64,000 nucleotides of DNA from DASUBV01 sp963822485 (GCA_963822485.1 CAWGHW010000018.1:310001-374000), one strand, 5' to 3'; positions 1-9,055 are shown, counted from the stretch's first letter. Numbers and translations are program-made. Notes: generated by a model not told the origin, from the sequence alone.

Positions 1-2
1 AC

Positions 3-152
3 GCCCGCAACGAGGCGTCGGCGCGGCTGGCCCGGCGGCTGGGCATGCGCCAGGAGGCCCGGCTGATCAGCAACGAGCTGTTCAAGGGCGAGTGGAGCAC
101 CGAGCTGGTGTTCGCCATGCTGGCGCCGGAGTGGTTCGCGGGGCAGGCGTAG
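3..152 (+). CDS. GNAT family acetyltransferase, C-terminal fragment
   Basis: Only the last 49 codons are inside the window; the gene starts before base 1. The readable end has the RimJ-like GNAT pattern: an N-E-A-S helix start, then RLGMRQEARL, then a NELFKGEW segment and a final E-W before the stop. In RimJ/RimL-type N-acetyltransferases this part forms the end of the acetyl-CoA binding fold. The substrate cannot be judged from the fragment. It points towards a second GNAT gene on the opposite strand, separated by a short tandem repeat. Confidence 0.75.
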   Translation, partial: ARNEASARLARRLGMRQEARLISNELFKGEWSTELVFAMLAPEWFAGQA

Positions 153-172
153 TGCTCCAGCCGCGGATTGCC

Positions 173-220
173 AGGTGCCCGGCTTGCTAGGTGCCCGGCT
201 TGCTAGGTGCCCGGCTGCTG
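173..220. repeat. 16-bp tandem repeat, three copies
   Basis: The unit aggtgcccggcttgct occurs at 173-188 and 189-204, with a diverged third copy at 205-220. The array lies between two convergent GNAT genes and runs over the stop codon of the minus-strand gene at 203. Confidence 0.85.
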
Positions 221-724
221 CGGCGCGTCGCCGGCGGTCAGGTCGCGCTGGTACCAGGTGCCTTGCTTGCCGCCGATGTCGGCCGGATCGGCCGGGCCGG
301 CCGGGACGAATCCGGCCTTGGTCAGCACCTTCTGGGACGCCGTGTTCTCGCGGGAGGTGGCTGCCCTGAGGGTGTGCAGCCCGTGCCGGGCCACCGCCAG
401 CCGGCACAGTTCCCGCACGGTCGCGGTGGCCAGGCCGCGGCCGGCGGCGTGCTGCGCGACCCGGTAGCCGAGTTCGGCGGTGCCGTCCTCGAAGCGGTAC
501 AGGTTGAACCGGCCCAGGACTGAGCCGTCCTCGGCGACGAGCACGTAGTAGGCGCCGGCGCCGGCCTCCTGCTCGGCCAGCTGGGCGCTGTGCTGCTCGG
601 GGAACTGGTCGAAGAACTCATCGCCGCGGTCGGAGATGAACGCGGCGAAGTAGGAGCGGTTGGCCAGCTCGAAGGCCAGGACCGCCGGGGCATGGCCGGG
701 ATGCAGCCGCTGCAGCTCTGGCAT
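203..724 (-). CDS. GNAT family N-acetyltransferase (RimJ/RimL-like)
   Basis: A 173-residue protein of typical length for a single GNAT domain. The middle has the conserved beta4/beta5 block (GSVLGRFNLYRFEDGTAELGYRV), followed by the acetyl-CoA pyrophosphate loop as QHAAGRGLATA near residues 91-101, then ENTASQKVLTKAGF near 125-138, which is the usual C-terminal N-x-x-S-x-x-L-x-x-x-GF signature. It would transfer acetyl from acetyl-CoA to an amine, often a ribosomal-protein N-terminus or a small molecule; the substrate is unknown. Its 3' end is overlapped by the 16-bp repeat. Confidence 0.85.
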   Translation of the reverse strand: MPELQRLHPGHAPAVLAFELANRSYFAAFISDRGDEFFDQFPEQHSAQLAEQEAGAGAYYVLVAEDGSVLGRFNLYRFEDGTAELGYRVAQHAAGRGLATATVRELCRLAVARHGLHTLRAATSRENTASQKVLTKAGFVPAGPADPADIGGKQGTWYQRDLTAGDAPQQPGT

Positions 725-826
725 GGCCCGACCCTATCCAGGCGGCGGGCCGGCGGCATCCGGATTTCCGCCGGGACAGCCGGTCCTGGCGGTGCCGCCC
801 TGGCCCGTCGCCGTTACGGCCGGGAC

Positions 827-2110
827 TCATGGTCCGTCGGCAATCCCAGCTTGAAGATGCATAGCCGGGACGCTGTCCTCGGCCGGGCGTCGCGGCAGGT
901 CACGCAGGTGCCGCAGGGGGGTCAGCAGGAACGCGAGACCGGACGCGGCGATCAGGGCAGTGAGTATCCATAGCGCAGCCCTGACCCCCAGCGCGGTGGC
1001 GAGGACTCCGGCGAGCAGCGCGCCAGCGGGCATCATCGCGAACCCGACGGCCCAGGTCCCCGAGATGACCCGGCCGAATATGTCCGGCGAGACGTAGGCC
1101 TGCATGAAGCTGTCGACGATCACGTTCCCGATGACGACGGCGCAACCGACGCACATCATCGCCACGCTGGCGAACGCGAGCCGCGGTCCCTTGTCGGCGA
1201 GCGGGAGCAGCAGCGCGAGGCACAGGCCGCTCGGGACGGCGAAGATCATGGTCCGCGCGGTGCCGAACCGTCGCCCAAGGGGCCGGGCGGCGAGCGCGCC
1301 GAGGACGCCACCGACGCCGAAGCTGGCCAGGACGAGCCCGGCCGCGCCCGGGGACAGCCCGAGGGTGCGGACCAGGAAGACAACCATGAGCGCGTCGACA
1401 CCAGTGAGCGCCAGGTTGCCGAGCGACGAGAACGCCGTCATCGCGCGCACGTAGGGATCCCGCCAGGCGAAACGCAGACCATCGAGCACGCCTCCGGCGG
1501 CCGGGTCATCAGACCGGCGATCGCGCGGCGGCCGCATGGCGGCCAGGCAGCAGAACGAGACGACGAAACTCACCGCGTCGGCCAGCAGCCCGGTCACGGG
1601 ACCAGCCGCCTGGGCGAGCAGCCCGCCGAGCCCCGGCCCGCCGATCTGGGCGACCTCGCGGCTGCCCAGCAGCTTGGCGTTCCCCTCGGTCAGGTCCGCC
1701 TCGTCAACGACGCCCGGGAGCAGGACCTGGTACGCGCTGTTAAAGAACACTGACGCCGCACCGGCGATCAGCACCACCGCGATGAGCTGCGCCACGGTCA
1801 GCACCCCGCACCAGGCCGCGACCGGGACACTCGCGTACACCGCCACCGAGACGGCATCACTGGCCAGCATGACGCGCCGGAGCGGCAGCCGGTCGACCCA
1901 CGCCCCGGCCGGAACGCCGATGACGACCCAGGGCAGCCAGACCATCGCGGTCAGCAGCGTGACGATGAACGTGCTGGCGTGCAAGGTATCGATGGCCACC
2001 AGCGGCACGGCGAAGACGGCGACGGAATTGCCGACCTCGCTGAGGCTCTCCCCGGTCCAGAACAGGCGGAAATTCCGCTGCCGCAACAGCCCGCCCCGCC
2101 GGCCGGTCAT
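827..2110 (-). CDS. MFS transporter, 12-TM exporter
   Basis: A 427-residue hydrophobic protein opening with LLRQRNFRLFWTGESLSEVGNS, the usual start of the actinobacterial MFS_3/enterobactin-exporter-like group. The loop after TM2 reads GAWVDRLPLRRVM, a variant of the MFS motif G-x-x-x-D-R-x-x-R-R, and the repeat-related loop in the second half is ARPLGRRFGTARTM. About twelve membrane spans are apparent. It probably exports a small hydrophobic compound by proton antiport; no biosynthetic neighbour suggests the substrate. It reads towards the GNAT gene. Confidence 0.85.
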   Translation of the reverse strand: MTGRRGGLLRQRNFRLFWTGESLSEVGNSVAVFAVPLVAIDTLHASTFIVTLLTAMVWLPWVVIGVPAGAWVDRLPLRRVMLASDAVSVAVYASVPVAAWCGVLTVAQLIAVVLIAGAASVFFNSAYQVLLPGVVDEADLTEGNAKLLGSREVAQIGGPGLGGLLAQAAGPVTGLLADAVSFVVSFCCLAAMRPPRDRRSDDPAAGGVLDGLRFAWRDPYVRAMTAFSSLGNLALTGVDALMVVFLVRTLGLSPGAAGLVLASFGVGGVLGALAARPLGRRFGTARTMIFAVPSGLCLALLLPLADKGPRLAFASVAMMCVGCAVVIGNVIVDSFMQAYVSPDIFGRVISGTWAVGFAMMPAGALLAGVLATALGVRAALWILTALIAASGLAFLLTPLRHLRDLPRRPAEDSVPAMHLQAGIADGP

Positions 2111-2244
2111 CGCCGGGGGCTGACGCCGGTCAAGACGCCGGTGAAGAAGAATACCCGGGCGGCACGCGCGTCAGGCGGCCACGGCGACGGGTCCTCCACC
2201 CGCTGAGTGTAGCGCTCCAGGATCGGCCAGATCCTCGCAATATC

Positions 2245-2278
2245 GCCCGCCCTGGCCAGCGAGGACTGGCGGGCGGGC
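2245..2278 (-). terminator. GC-rich hairpin after the lipoprotein gene
   Basis: gcccgccc at 2245-2252 can pair with gggcgggc at 2271-2278. The hairpin lies a few bases beyond the stop codon of the minus-strand gene ending at 2284. No clear T-tract follows, as is usual in high-GC actinobacteria. Confidence 0.45.
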
Positions 2279-2283
2279 CGGGT

Positions 2284-3048
2284 TCAGCAGCCGCCGGCCG
2301 GGCCGGGCACGCCGGGGCCGGCCGCCGGGCTGTCGACCACGCCCGCGGGGCTGGCCCGCAGCACGGCGCCGAAGTGCACCACGTACCACCGGCCGCGCCA
2401 GGAGATGAGCGAGGCGATGCCGATGGAGCGCTCCTGGCCGTGCTGCCGGTAGACCAGCCGTGCGCCGCCCACGTGCCAGTAGCCCACCGCGTTCTCGCAG
2501 GCGCCGGGCACGATCCAGGCCGCCTGCGCCGTCGGCACGATCACCCGGACCAGCCGGGCCCGCCGGGCGTCGCGGCCGAGGTAGTGGTGGGCGGCGGCGA
2601 CGTCGAGCCGGAAGTCCCCGAACAGCCGGGCGCGCCAGTCGGCGGCCGGGTCGAAGATCGCCTTGACCTGCCGGTAGGCGGTCACCGGGAAGAAGCCGGG
2701 CCGGGCCAGGCCAGGCCGTCCGGCCACGATGGCCGCCCACAGGTCGGTCATCTCAGCCCGGAAGGCGCGCGAGCCCGCGCTGGGCAGGGCCCGGGTCTGG
2801 TGCAGGCGGCCGGGCGGCCCCGGCACCGGGATGACGGTCAGCGACGGGCGGGGTCGCGGGGCTGGGCTGCTCGGCGGGGTGGAGCTGGTGGCGGGCGGAG
2901 CGGGGCTGGTGGCGGGCGCGGTGGCCCGCTGCGGCCGAGCCGGGACCTCGGCGTGGCTGGACGGGCCCGCGCAGCCCAGGGTGAGCAGGCCCGCCGCGGC
3001 GGTCAGCGCGGCCAGGACGGCGCCGGGCCGGCCGGATCTGGCTGCCAT
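2284..3048 (-). CDS. Putative lipoprotein of unknown function
   Basis: About 254 residues. The ATG at 3048 gives a signal peptide with arginines, a hydrophobic stretch and a lipobox-like LTLGC at about residues 21-25, so the protein is probably anchored outside the membrane. A low-complexity Pro/Ala/Ser/Thr linker spans roughly residues 35-75. The folded part contains paired segments such as YWHVGGARLVYRQHG and ISWRGRWYVVHFGAVL, resembling a small beta-rich domain. A GTG nine bases upstream is an alternative start. I do not recognise the family. It diverges from the kinase-like gene that follows. Confidence 0.7.
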   Translation of the reverse strand: MAARSGRPGAVLAALTAAAGLLTLGCAGPSSHAEVPARPQRATAPATSPAPPATSSTPPSSPAPRPRPSLTVIPVPGPPGRLHQTRALPSAGSRAFRAEMTDLWAAIVAGRPGLARPGFFPVTAYRQVKAIFDPAADWRARLFGDFRLDVAAAHHYLGRDARRARLVRVIVPTAQAAWIVPGACENAVGYWHVGGARLVYRQHGQERSIGIASLISWRGRWYVVHFGAVLRASPAGVVDSPAAGPGVPGPAGGC

Positions 3049-3131
3049 GCCTGTCACTATGCCGCGCGGCGCGTCAGGACGGCAGCGCCCGGGCCGGCCA
3101 GCATCCGTGTCGGCCGGTAATGTCGGGGTCC

Positions 3132-3713
3132 ATGGCGGAGCCGGCGGCGGCGTGGGTGGTGGCCGGGCCGCCGGGGGCGGGCAAGAGCACGGTCGCGGCC
3201 CTGCTGCTGGCGGCGCTGCGCCCGGTGCCCGCGCTGCTGGACAAGGACACGATGTACGGGCCGTTCGTGGCGGCCACGCTGGCGGCAGCTGGCCGGCCGC
3301 CCGGCGAACGCGAGGGCCCGTGGTACGACGAGCACGTCAAGCCGCACGAGTACGGCGGGATGACCGCCACGGCGCGGGAGATCCGCGGGCACGGCTGCCC
3401 GGTGCTGCTCTCCGCGCCGTTCACCCGGCAGATCCACGACGCCGGCGCCTGGCGGACCTGGGTGGCCGAGCTGGGCGGCGAGCCAGTGCGGCTGGTCTGG
3501 GTGCGGTCCGACATCGCCACCCTGAGCCGGCGGCTGGCCGCGCGCGGGTCGGGCCGGGACACGGCCAAGCTGGCCGACTTCGCGGGGTTCACGGCCAGCA
3601 TGCGCCTGGGCACCGAGCCGGCCGCCCCGCACGCCACCGTCGACAACCGCCTGACCGCGCCCGAGCCGCTGGCGGCCCAGGTCGCCGCGCTGCTGCGGCG
3701 CCTGGCCGGCTGA
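3132..3713 (+). CDS. P-loop ATPase/kinase-like protein
   Basis: A 193-residue protein with a perfect Walker A, GPPGAGKST, at about residues 12-20, then LLDKDTMYG, a typical Asp after the first beta strand as in zeta-toxin/chloramphenicol-phosphotransferase-like and gluconate-kinase-like folds. The later segment VRLVWVRSDIATLSRRLAARGSGRDTAK resembles the lid/arginine region of these kinases. It likely phosphorylates a small molecule. The ATG at 3132 is preceded by a GGGG-containing spacer; an ATG at 3120 in the same frame is possible. Confidence 0.75.
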   Translation: MAEPAAAWVVAGPPGAGKSTVAALLLAALRPVPALLDKDTMYGPFVAATLAAAGRPPGEREGPWYDEHVKPHEYGGMTATAREIRGHGCPVLLSAPFTRQIHDAGAWRTWVAELGGEPVRLVWVRSDIATLSRRLAARGSGRDTAKLADFAGFTASMRLGTEPAAPHATVDNRLTAPEPLAAQVAALLRRLAG

Positions 3714-3805
3714 CCGTCCTGGCTCGATTCGGGCCGGTCGCGGGCCTGGCCGCGCGGGGCGGCCTGGATACGATCGTCCTATTGCTGCCTGAGTGCCGAG
3801 GAGCC

Positions 3806-5080
3806 ATGACCTGCGACCAGCCCGCCGCCGCCGGGTCGTGGCTGGCCAGAAGGCTGTTCCCGATCCTGGCCACGGCCGGGCTGCTGATCGTGGGCATCGC
3901 CTCCACCATCTGGTGGGGACCGGCCCTGGTGGGCAAGACGGGCTGGTCGCTGCCGCACGACCTGTGGGGCACCATGATCGCGGCCCAGCGGCTGGCCCGC
4001 GGCGACCTGGCCGGCCTGTACACCTCGCCCACCGGGCTGGTGTCGCTGCCCGGGGCGGCGGTGATCCTGGTCCCGGTGGTGCTGGTCGCCGAGGCGGCCG
4101 GGCTCTCGCTGCGACTGCCCGGCCCGCATTACGCCCATCCGGCCACCTGGCTGCTGGCCGGGCCGTATGCCATCGTGCTGGCGGCGTCGGCGCTGTTCGC
4201 CGCCGACGCGCTCGCCGAGCACCTGGGCGTGTCCCGGCCCCGGCGGGCCCTGCTGGCCGGGGCGAGCGCGATAGGGGTCTGGAGCGTCTCGGCCCGCTGG
4301 GGGCATCCCGAGGACGCGGTGGCGGTGGCGCTGCTGCTGTTCGGCGTGCTGGCCCTGGCCAGGGACCGGGCCGGCCGGGCGGCCTGGCTGACCGGGGCGG
4401 CGATCGCGGTCCAGCCGCTGGTGGTGCTGGCGCTGCCGGTGCTGCTGGCGGTGCTCCCGGTGCGGCGCTGGCCGGGCTTCGTGGTCCGGGCGGCGGCGCC
4501 GGGCGCGGTGCTGCTGGCCGCCGCGGCCGCGGCCAACTGGAGCGCCACGGCCAGCGCGGTGCTCCGCCAGCCCAACTGGCCGGCCGTGGACCACCCCACG
4601 CCCTGGACGCCGCTGGCCCCCGCGCTGGGCCACCACGCGGTGGCCGCCGGGCCGATCCGCTGGCTGGCCGTGCTGGCCGCCTGCGGCTGCGGCCTGGCGG
4701 TCCGGCGGGCCAGGGGCGCGCCGGACGACCCCGGATGGTGGACGGCGCAGGCGCTGCGCGGGCTGCTGTGGTGGCTGGCGGTGGCCCTGGCGCTGCGCTC
4801 GGTGTTCGAGCCGGTGATGGTGGCCTACTACCCGTGGCCCGCGCTGGCGCTGGCGCTGATCGCCGCCACGGACAGCTGGCGCCGCCTGATCACGACGTCG
4901 GTCGCCGCGGCGGCGGTCACCGGCCTGGCCCAGGGGCAGTGGCGGGGCCTGTGGACCTGGTGGGCCCCGGTCATCGCGCTGCTGGCCCTCACCCTGGTCC
5001 TGGCCCGGGTGCCGCGGCCGCGTGCGGCCAGGGGGCCCGGACCCGGTGAGCGGCCGCGCGAGATGATGATCACGCGCTAG
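3806..5080 (+). CDS. Polytopic membrane protein (GT-C-like)
   Basis: About 424 residues, dominated by hydrophobic spans (roughly ten). The ATG at 3806 has a good GAGGAG-type ribosome site immediately upstream; the open frame extends further 5' without coding support. The first periplasmic segment has a D-L-W-G-T-M-I-A-A-Q-R-L-A-R-G-D arrangement followed by LYTSP, reminiscent of GT87/GT39-type glycosyltransferases, in which an Asp after TM1 contributes to the active site. That assignment is inference only. The short spacing to the esterase at 5127 suggests co-transcription. Confidence 0.65.
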   Translation: MTCDQPAAAGSWLARRLFPILATAGLLIVGIASTIWWGPALVGKTGWSLPHDLWGTMIAAQRLARGDLAGLYTSPTGLVSLPGAAVILVPVVLVAEAAGLSLRLPGPHYAHPATWLLAGPYAIVLAASALFAADALAEHLGVSRPRRALLAGASAIGVWSVSARWGHPEDAVAVALLLFGVLALARDRAGRAAWLTGAAIAVQPLVVLALPVLLAVLPVRRWPGFVVRAAAPGAVLLAAAAAANWSATASAVLRQPNWPAVDHPTPWTPLAPALGHHAVAAGPIRWLAVLAACGCGLAVRRARGAPDDPGWWTAQALRGLLWWLAVALALRSVFEPVMVAYYPWPALALALIAATDSWRRLITTSVAAAAVTGLAQGQWRGLWTWWAPVIALLALTLVLARVPRPRAARGPGPGERPREMMITR

Positions 5081-5126
5081 CCGGCGTGCCCGATGCCCGG
5101 CGCCCCGAGAGCAGGGAGCTGATGCC

Positions 5127-6098
5127 ATGCTGTCCGACCTGACGCTGCCCGAATTGCGCGAGTACCGGCCGGAGGTGGCCGAGCCCGCGGACTTCGACGA
5201 GTTCTGGGCCAGCGAGCTGACCGCCGCGCGGGCCGAGCCCGCCGAGCCGTCATTCGCCCCCGCCGTCACCGGGGTCCGGCACGCCGAGGTCTTCGACGTG
5301 ACGTTCCCCGGCTACGGCGGGGAGCCGGTCCGGGCCTGGCTGCTGGTCCCCCGCCAGCTCGCGCCGCAGCCCGCCCTGGTGGTCGAGTACATCGGCTACG
5401 GCGGCGGCCGGGGCAACCCGTTCGACTGGCTGACCTGGAGCTGCGCCGGGCACCTGCACATGATCATGGACACCCGCGGCCAGGGCAGCTCCTGGCGCGC
5501 CTCCGACACCCCGGACCCCGGCGACTCCGGTGCGCCCAGCACGCCGGGGTTCATGACCCGCGGCATCGCCGGCCCGCGCGGCTACTACTACACGCGGCTG
5601 TTCGTGGACGCGGCCAGGGCCACGGACGCGGCCCGCCGCCATCCGGCCGCCGCGGGCCTGCCGCTGGTCACCACCGGGTCGAGCCAGGGCGGCGGGCTGT
5701 CCATCGCGGCCGCCCACCTGGGCGACGGCGTGGCCGCCTGCCTGCCCGACGTGCCGTTCCTGGCCCACCCGCGGCGGGCGGTGGACGTCGTCGACACCAA
5801 GCCGTACTCCGAGCTGTCCGAGTACTGCCGGGTGCACGCGGGCCAGGTGGACCAGGTGTTCGCCACGCTGTCCTACATCGACGTGGTGAACCACGGCAAG
5901 CGCGCGACGGCCCCGGCGCTGTTCTCGGCCGGGCTGTCCGACATGGTCACCCCGCCGTCCACGATCTTCGCGGCCTTCAACCACTACGCCGGGCCCAAGG
6001 ACATCGCGGTGTTCCCGTTCAGCGGGCACGAGGGCGGTGAGACCACGCACTTCCTGGCCCAGCTGGACTTCGTGGCCGGGCTGGCCGGCGGCGCCTAG
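5127..6098 (+). CDS. Acetyl xylan esterase / cephalosporin-C deacetylase-like hydrolase (CE7)
   Basis: A 323-residue alpha/beta hydrolase of normal CE7 length. Visible family motifs: RGQGSS near residue 119, GSSQGGG with the nucleophile Ser186, Asp272 in GLSDMVTPPS and His301 in SGHEGG, giving a complete triad. The CE7 family removes acetyl groups from short xylo-oligosaccharides and cephalosporin C in the cytoplasm; no secretion signal is seen here. The start has a GGAG-type site. The stop codon overlaps the stop of the convergent GrpB locus by a few bases. Confidence 0.88.
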   Translation: MLSDLTLPELREYRPEVAEPADFDEFWASELTAARAEPAEPSFAPAVTGVRHAEVFDVTFPGYGGEPVRAWLLVPRQLAPQPALVVEYIGYGGGRGNPFDWLTWSCAGHLHMIMDTRGQGSSWRASDTPDPGDSGAPSTPGFMTRGIAGPRGYYYTRLFVDAARATDAARRHPAAAGLPLVTTGSSQGGGLSIAAAHLGDGVAACLPDVPFLAHPRRAVDVVDTKPYSELSEYCRVHAGQVDQVFATLSYIDVVNHGKRATAPALFSAGLSDMVTPPSTIFAAFNHYAGPKDIAVFPFSGHEGGETTHFLAQLDFVAGLAGGA

Positions 6099-6668
6099 CT
6101 GCGCAGCAGGATCTCCTCGATCACGTCCGACTTGGCGTCGGCGTACTGCTGCATGTAAGTCCAGTCCTGCGCGGCCAGCCCGCGCTTGGTCCGCTCGTAC
6201 AGCGCCCGGTCCGCCGGATCGGCCCGGAGACGATCCCGGAACCGCAGGGTACGGTCGGTCTCCGGGCTGTCCGGCGGCAGCACGTGCAGGCCGATGTCGG
6301 TGTCGGGGCCCTTGAGCAGACGGTGCTGGTGCCAGCCGGGCTCCCGGATCCTCAGCCGGTACCCGGCCTGCTCCAGCGGCGCGACGTAGGCGTCCTCATC
6401 GGCGGGATCCGGCCACGATCAGCAGCATGTCGATGATCGGCTTGGCGGCCAGGCCGGGCACCGAGGTCGAGCCGACGTGCTCCAGGCGCAGCACCCGGTC
6501 GCCGAGCACGGCGCGGATCCGGGCCGCCTCCCGCTCGAACAGCGCGGGCCAGGCCGGGTCGTAGTCCGCCAGCCGGATCTTGCCGTCCAGCTTCGTCGGC
6601 TCAGTCACCCGGGCCGCGCGCAGCTCGCGCTCGTACTCGGGGCCGTCGGCGTCGGTCAGGCGGGCCAT
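6095..6668 (-). pseudogene. GrpB/nucleotidyltransferase-like protein, frameshifted
   Basis: Two overlapping frames together make one GrpB (UPF0157) protein. The first, from 6668, reads KIRLADYDPAWPALFEREAA, then EHVGSTSVPGLAAKPIIDMLL, the family hallmark with G-S-T and a D ligand. It runs out after LLIVA. The second resumes at the GAT at 6409 with DPADEDAYVAPLEQAGYRL and continues to the stop at 6095. One extra base near 6410 explains the break. The family has a nucleotidyltransferase fold of uncertain activity. Either a real null allele or a consensus error. Confidence 0.8.
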
Positions 6669-6721
6669 GACCCTCCTCGGGGGCAGTACAGCTAGGGGAA
6701 GACAGTAGCAGCGCCAGGCGG

Positions 6722-7330
6722 CTAGGCGGCCAGGCCGCGCAGGATCGTATCGACGCCGTCCCGGTAGGTGGCCTCCGGGTCGGGCGTCTGCACCAGGCCC
6801 TTGAGCTCCAGGGCCACCGCGCCGTGCACGGCGCTCCAGATCTGCTGGGCGACCTCGCGCGGCTGCCCGGCCACGATCCGGCCGGCGGCGGCCGTGATGG
6901 CCACGTTGTCGACCAGCGCGTCGAACGCCGCCGCCGCGTGCTCGGCCACCTCGGCCGAGCCGGACTGCTCGACCAGCGCCGCCTCGAACATGATCGCGTA
7001 GAAGTGCCGGTTCTCCAGCGCGAACCGGCGGTACCGCAGCCCGCAGGCCCGCAGCCGCTCCAGCAGGTCGGGCTCGTCGCCGCCCGCGATCGAGGCGCGC
7101 AGCCGGTCGAACCCGATGATCAGCAGGGCGTCGATGAGCCCGTCCTTGCCGCCGAGCCGGTTGTAGACGCCCATGGGCGCGATGCCGGCCTGCGCCGCCA
7201 CCGCCCGGACGGTCAGCCCGCCCGGCCCGTCCCGGACCAGTACCTGCTCGGCGGCGCTGATCAGCTCCCGCTGCACGTCGCTGCTCGGGGTGCGCGCCCG
7301 GCGCCCGGGCGCGGTGCTGGCAGTGCTCAT
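6722..7330 (-). CDS. TetR family regulator, divergent from an MFS exporter
   Basis: About 202 residues from the ATG at 7330, chosen because a GAGAGG ribosome site lies about nine bases upstream; longer in-frame starts would run into the shared promoter. The helix-turn-helix is near residues 33-65 (LTVRAVAAQAGIAPMGVYNRLGGKDGL), and the C-terminal half fits the TetR ligand domain found with drug exporters. Divergent placement with the 14-TM transporter and a dyad-containing intergenic region suggest that it represses the transporter and itself and is released by a ligand. Confidence 0.85.
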   Translation of the reverse strand: MSTASTAPGRRARTPSSDVQRELISAAEQVLVRDGPGGLTVRAVAAQAGIAPMGVYNRLGGKDGLIDALLIIGFDRLRASIAGGDEPDLLERLRACGLRYRRFALENRHFYAIMFEAALVEQSGSAEVAEHAAAAFDALVDNVAITAAAGRIVAGQPREVAQQIWSAVHGAVALELKGLVQTPDPEATYRDGVDTILRGLAA

Positions 7331-7359
7331 GCCGTCCATCCTCTCGTCGCGACGCCCGC

Positions 7360-7412
7360 TTGACAACTATAGAACGTCGTTACATAGTAATAGTACGTCG
7401 TTCTACAGGAGG
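7360..7412 (+). promoter_or_regulatory. Promoter with operator-like repeats for the MFS gene
   Basis: A TTGACA -35 at 7360-7365 is followed after 17 bp by CATAGT at 7383-7388 as a candidate -10, and by AGGAGG at 7407-7412 five bases before the ATG. Over the promoter lie an inverted pair TAGAACG (7370-7376) and CGTTCTA (7399-7405), and two direct copies of acgtcgtt. This is the likely TetR operator. The stretch is much more AT-rich than its surroundings. Confidence 0.7.
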
Positions 7413-7417
7413 ATCTG

Positions 7418-9049
7418 ATGACTACCGCGATCTCCCCGACGGCCGGGACCGACCGCAGGCGCTGGTGGATCCTGGCCGTGCTCTGCCTCAGCGTGCTGCT
7501 CGTCGTGGTCGACAACACGATCGTCAACGTGGCCCTGCCGACCATCAGCCGCCGGCTGTCGGCCTCGACCCAGGACCTGCAGTGGGTCGTCGACGCCTAC
7601 ACGCTGGTCTTCGCCGGGCTGCTGCTGGTCGGCGGGAACCTCGGCGACCGGCTCGGGCGGCGGCGCATGCTGCAGGCCGGGCTGGTCCTGTTCGCGCTGA
7701 CCTCCGTCGGGGCCGCGCTGTCGCGCAGCACCGGCGAGCTCATCGCCGGCCGGGCGGCCATGGGCGTCGCCGCGGCGCTCATCTACCCGGCCACGCTGGC
7801 CCTGCTGTCCAGCACGTTCACCGTGGCCAGGGAGCGCGCGACCGCCATCGGCATCTGGTCGGGCGTGTCCGGGCTGGCCGTGGCCATCGGCCCGGTCACC
7901 GGCGGCCTGCTGCTGCGGCACTTCGCCTGGAGCTCGGTCTTCTACGTCAACGTGCCGATCGTGATCATCGCGCTGGCGGCGGGCTGGCGGCTGCTGCCCG
8001 AGTCACGCGACCCCGGGGCGGGGCGGTTCGACCCGCTGGGCGCGGTGGCATCCATGGCCGGGATCGGCCTGCTCGTCTGGACGATCATCGAGGCGCCCCG
8101 GCATGGCTGGGGCTCGGTCACCACCATCGCCGGGTTCGCCGGGTCGCTGCTGATCCTGGGCCTGTTCGCCGTGTCCCAGCTGCGCCGCCCCGACCCCATG
8201 CTGGACGTGCGGCTGTTCCGCAACCCGCGGTTCACCGCGGCCAGCGCCGCCATCGCGCTGGCGTTCTTCGGCCTGTTCGGGTTCATCTTCCTGATCACCC
8301 AGTACTTCCAGATCGTCCGGGGTTATGACCCGCTGCGGGCCGGCGTGGCCACCCTGCCGTTCGCGCTGGTCACCGGGGCATTCTCGCCCGTCGCCATCGT
8401 GCTGATGAAGCGGGCCGGGACCAAGGTGATCGTGACCGCGGGGCTGCTGCTGATGAGCGCCGGGTTCGTCGTCGCGTCCGGCACCCAGGTGGACTCCGCT
8501 TACTGGGGCCGGGTGATCGTGTCGATGACCCTGATGGCGGCGGGCCTGGCCCTGACGGCCAGCCCGGCCACCGAGGCGATCATGGGCGCGCTGCCCAGGA
8601 ACAAGGCCGGCGCCGGCTCGGCCGTCAACGACACCACCCGCGAGGTCGGCGGCACCCTGGGCGTGGCCATCGTCGGCTCGGTGATGAGCTCGGCCTACGG
8701 CAGCCACGTGGCGCACGCCCTGGCCCGGCTGGGCGCGCCGGAGGCGGTCCGGGCCGCCGCCCGGCAGTCCATCGTCGCCGGGCTGGACGTGGCCGGCCAC
8801 CTGCCGCCCGGCCTGCGGGAGGCCGCCGCGGCCGCCGCGCGCCAGTCGTTCATCCACGGCCTGTGGGCCGGCTCGCTGGTCGCCGCGGGCGCGACCGCGG
8901 TGGCGGCACTGGGCACGCTGGCCTTCCTGCCGGCCCGGGTGCGCCGCCCGGCCGGGGACGCCGAGACCGCCCCGGCCGCCGGGACCGCCCCGGCCGACAC
9001 GGCCGCCACCGGCGACCGAGCCGCGGAGCGCGCCGCCGCGCCGCGCTGA
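7418..9049 (+). CDS. MFS transporter, DHA2 family (14 TM, EmrB/QacA-like)
   Basis: A 543-residue transporter. TM1 carries the DHA2 signature LLVVVDNTIVNVALPTI, the TM2-3 loop has GDRLGRRRM, and the motif C region reads GPVTGGLLL. Length and span number fit the 14-TM drug:H+ antiporter-2 family, which exports cationic or hydrophobic drugs and antibiotics. The last ~35 residues are a Pro/Ala-rich tail. It is divergently paired with the TetR gene. A strong hairpin follows the stop. Confidence 0.9.
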   Translation: MTTAISPTAGTDRRRWWILAVLCLSVLLVVVDNTIVNVALPTISRRLSASTQDLQWVVDAYTLVFAGLLLVGGNLGDRLGRRRMLQAGLVLFALTSVGAALSRSTGELIAGRAAMGVAAALIYPATLALLSSTFTVARERATAIGIWSGVSGLAVAIGPVTGGLLLRHFAWSSVFYVNVPIVIIALAAGWRLLPESRDPGAGRFDPLGAVASMAGIGLLVWTIIEAPRHGWGSVTTIAGFAGSLLILGLFAVSQLRRPDPMLDVRLFRNPRFTAASAAIALAFFGLFGFIFLITQYFQIVRGYDPLRAGVATLPFALVTGAFSPVAIVLMKRAGTKVIVTAGLLLMSAGFVVASGTQVDSAYWGRVIVSMTLMAAGLALTASPATEAIMGALPRNKAGAGSAVNDTTREVGGTLGVAIVGSVMSSAYGSHVAHALARLGAPEAVRAAARQSIVAGLDVAGHLPPGLREAAAAAARQSFIHGLWAGSLVAAGATAVAALGTLAFLPARVRRPAGDAETAPAAGTAPADTAATGDRAAERAAAPR

Positions 9050-9055
9050 TCCGCC

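Noticed and set aside
813..834. A second DosR-like site near the MFS stop
   Set aside because: GGGACT and GGTCC are present, but the spacing is off by one base and the site is downstream of a gene end, not in a promoter.
3779..5269. A 496-codon minus-strand open frame over the membrane protein and esterase start
   Set aside because: It is low-complexity Gln/Arg/Gly-rich, antisense to genes with clear motifs, and has no domain signal.
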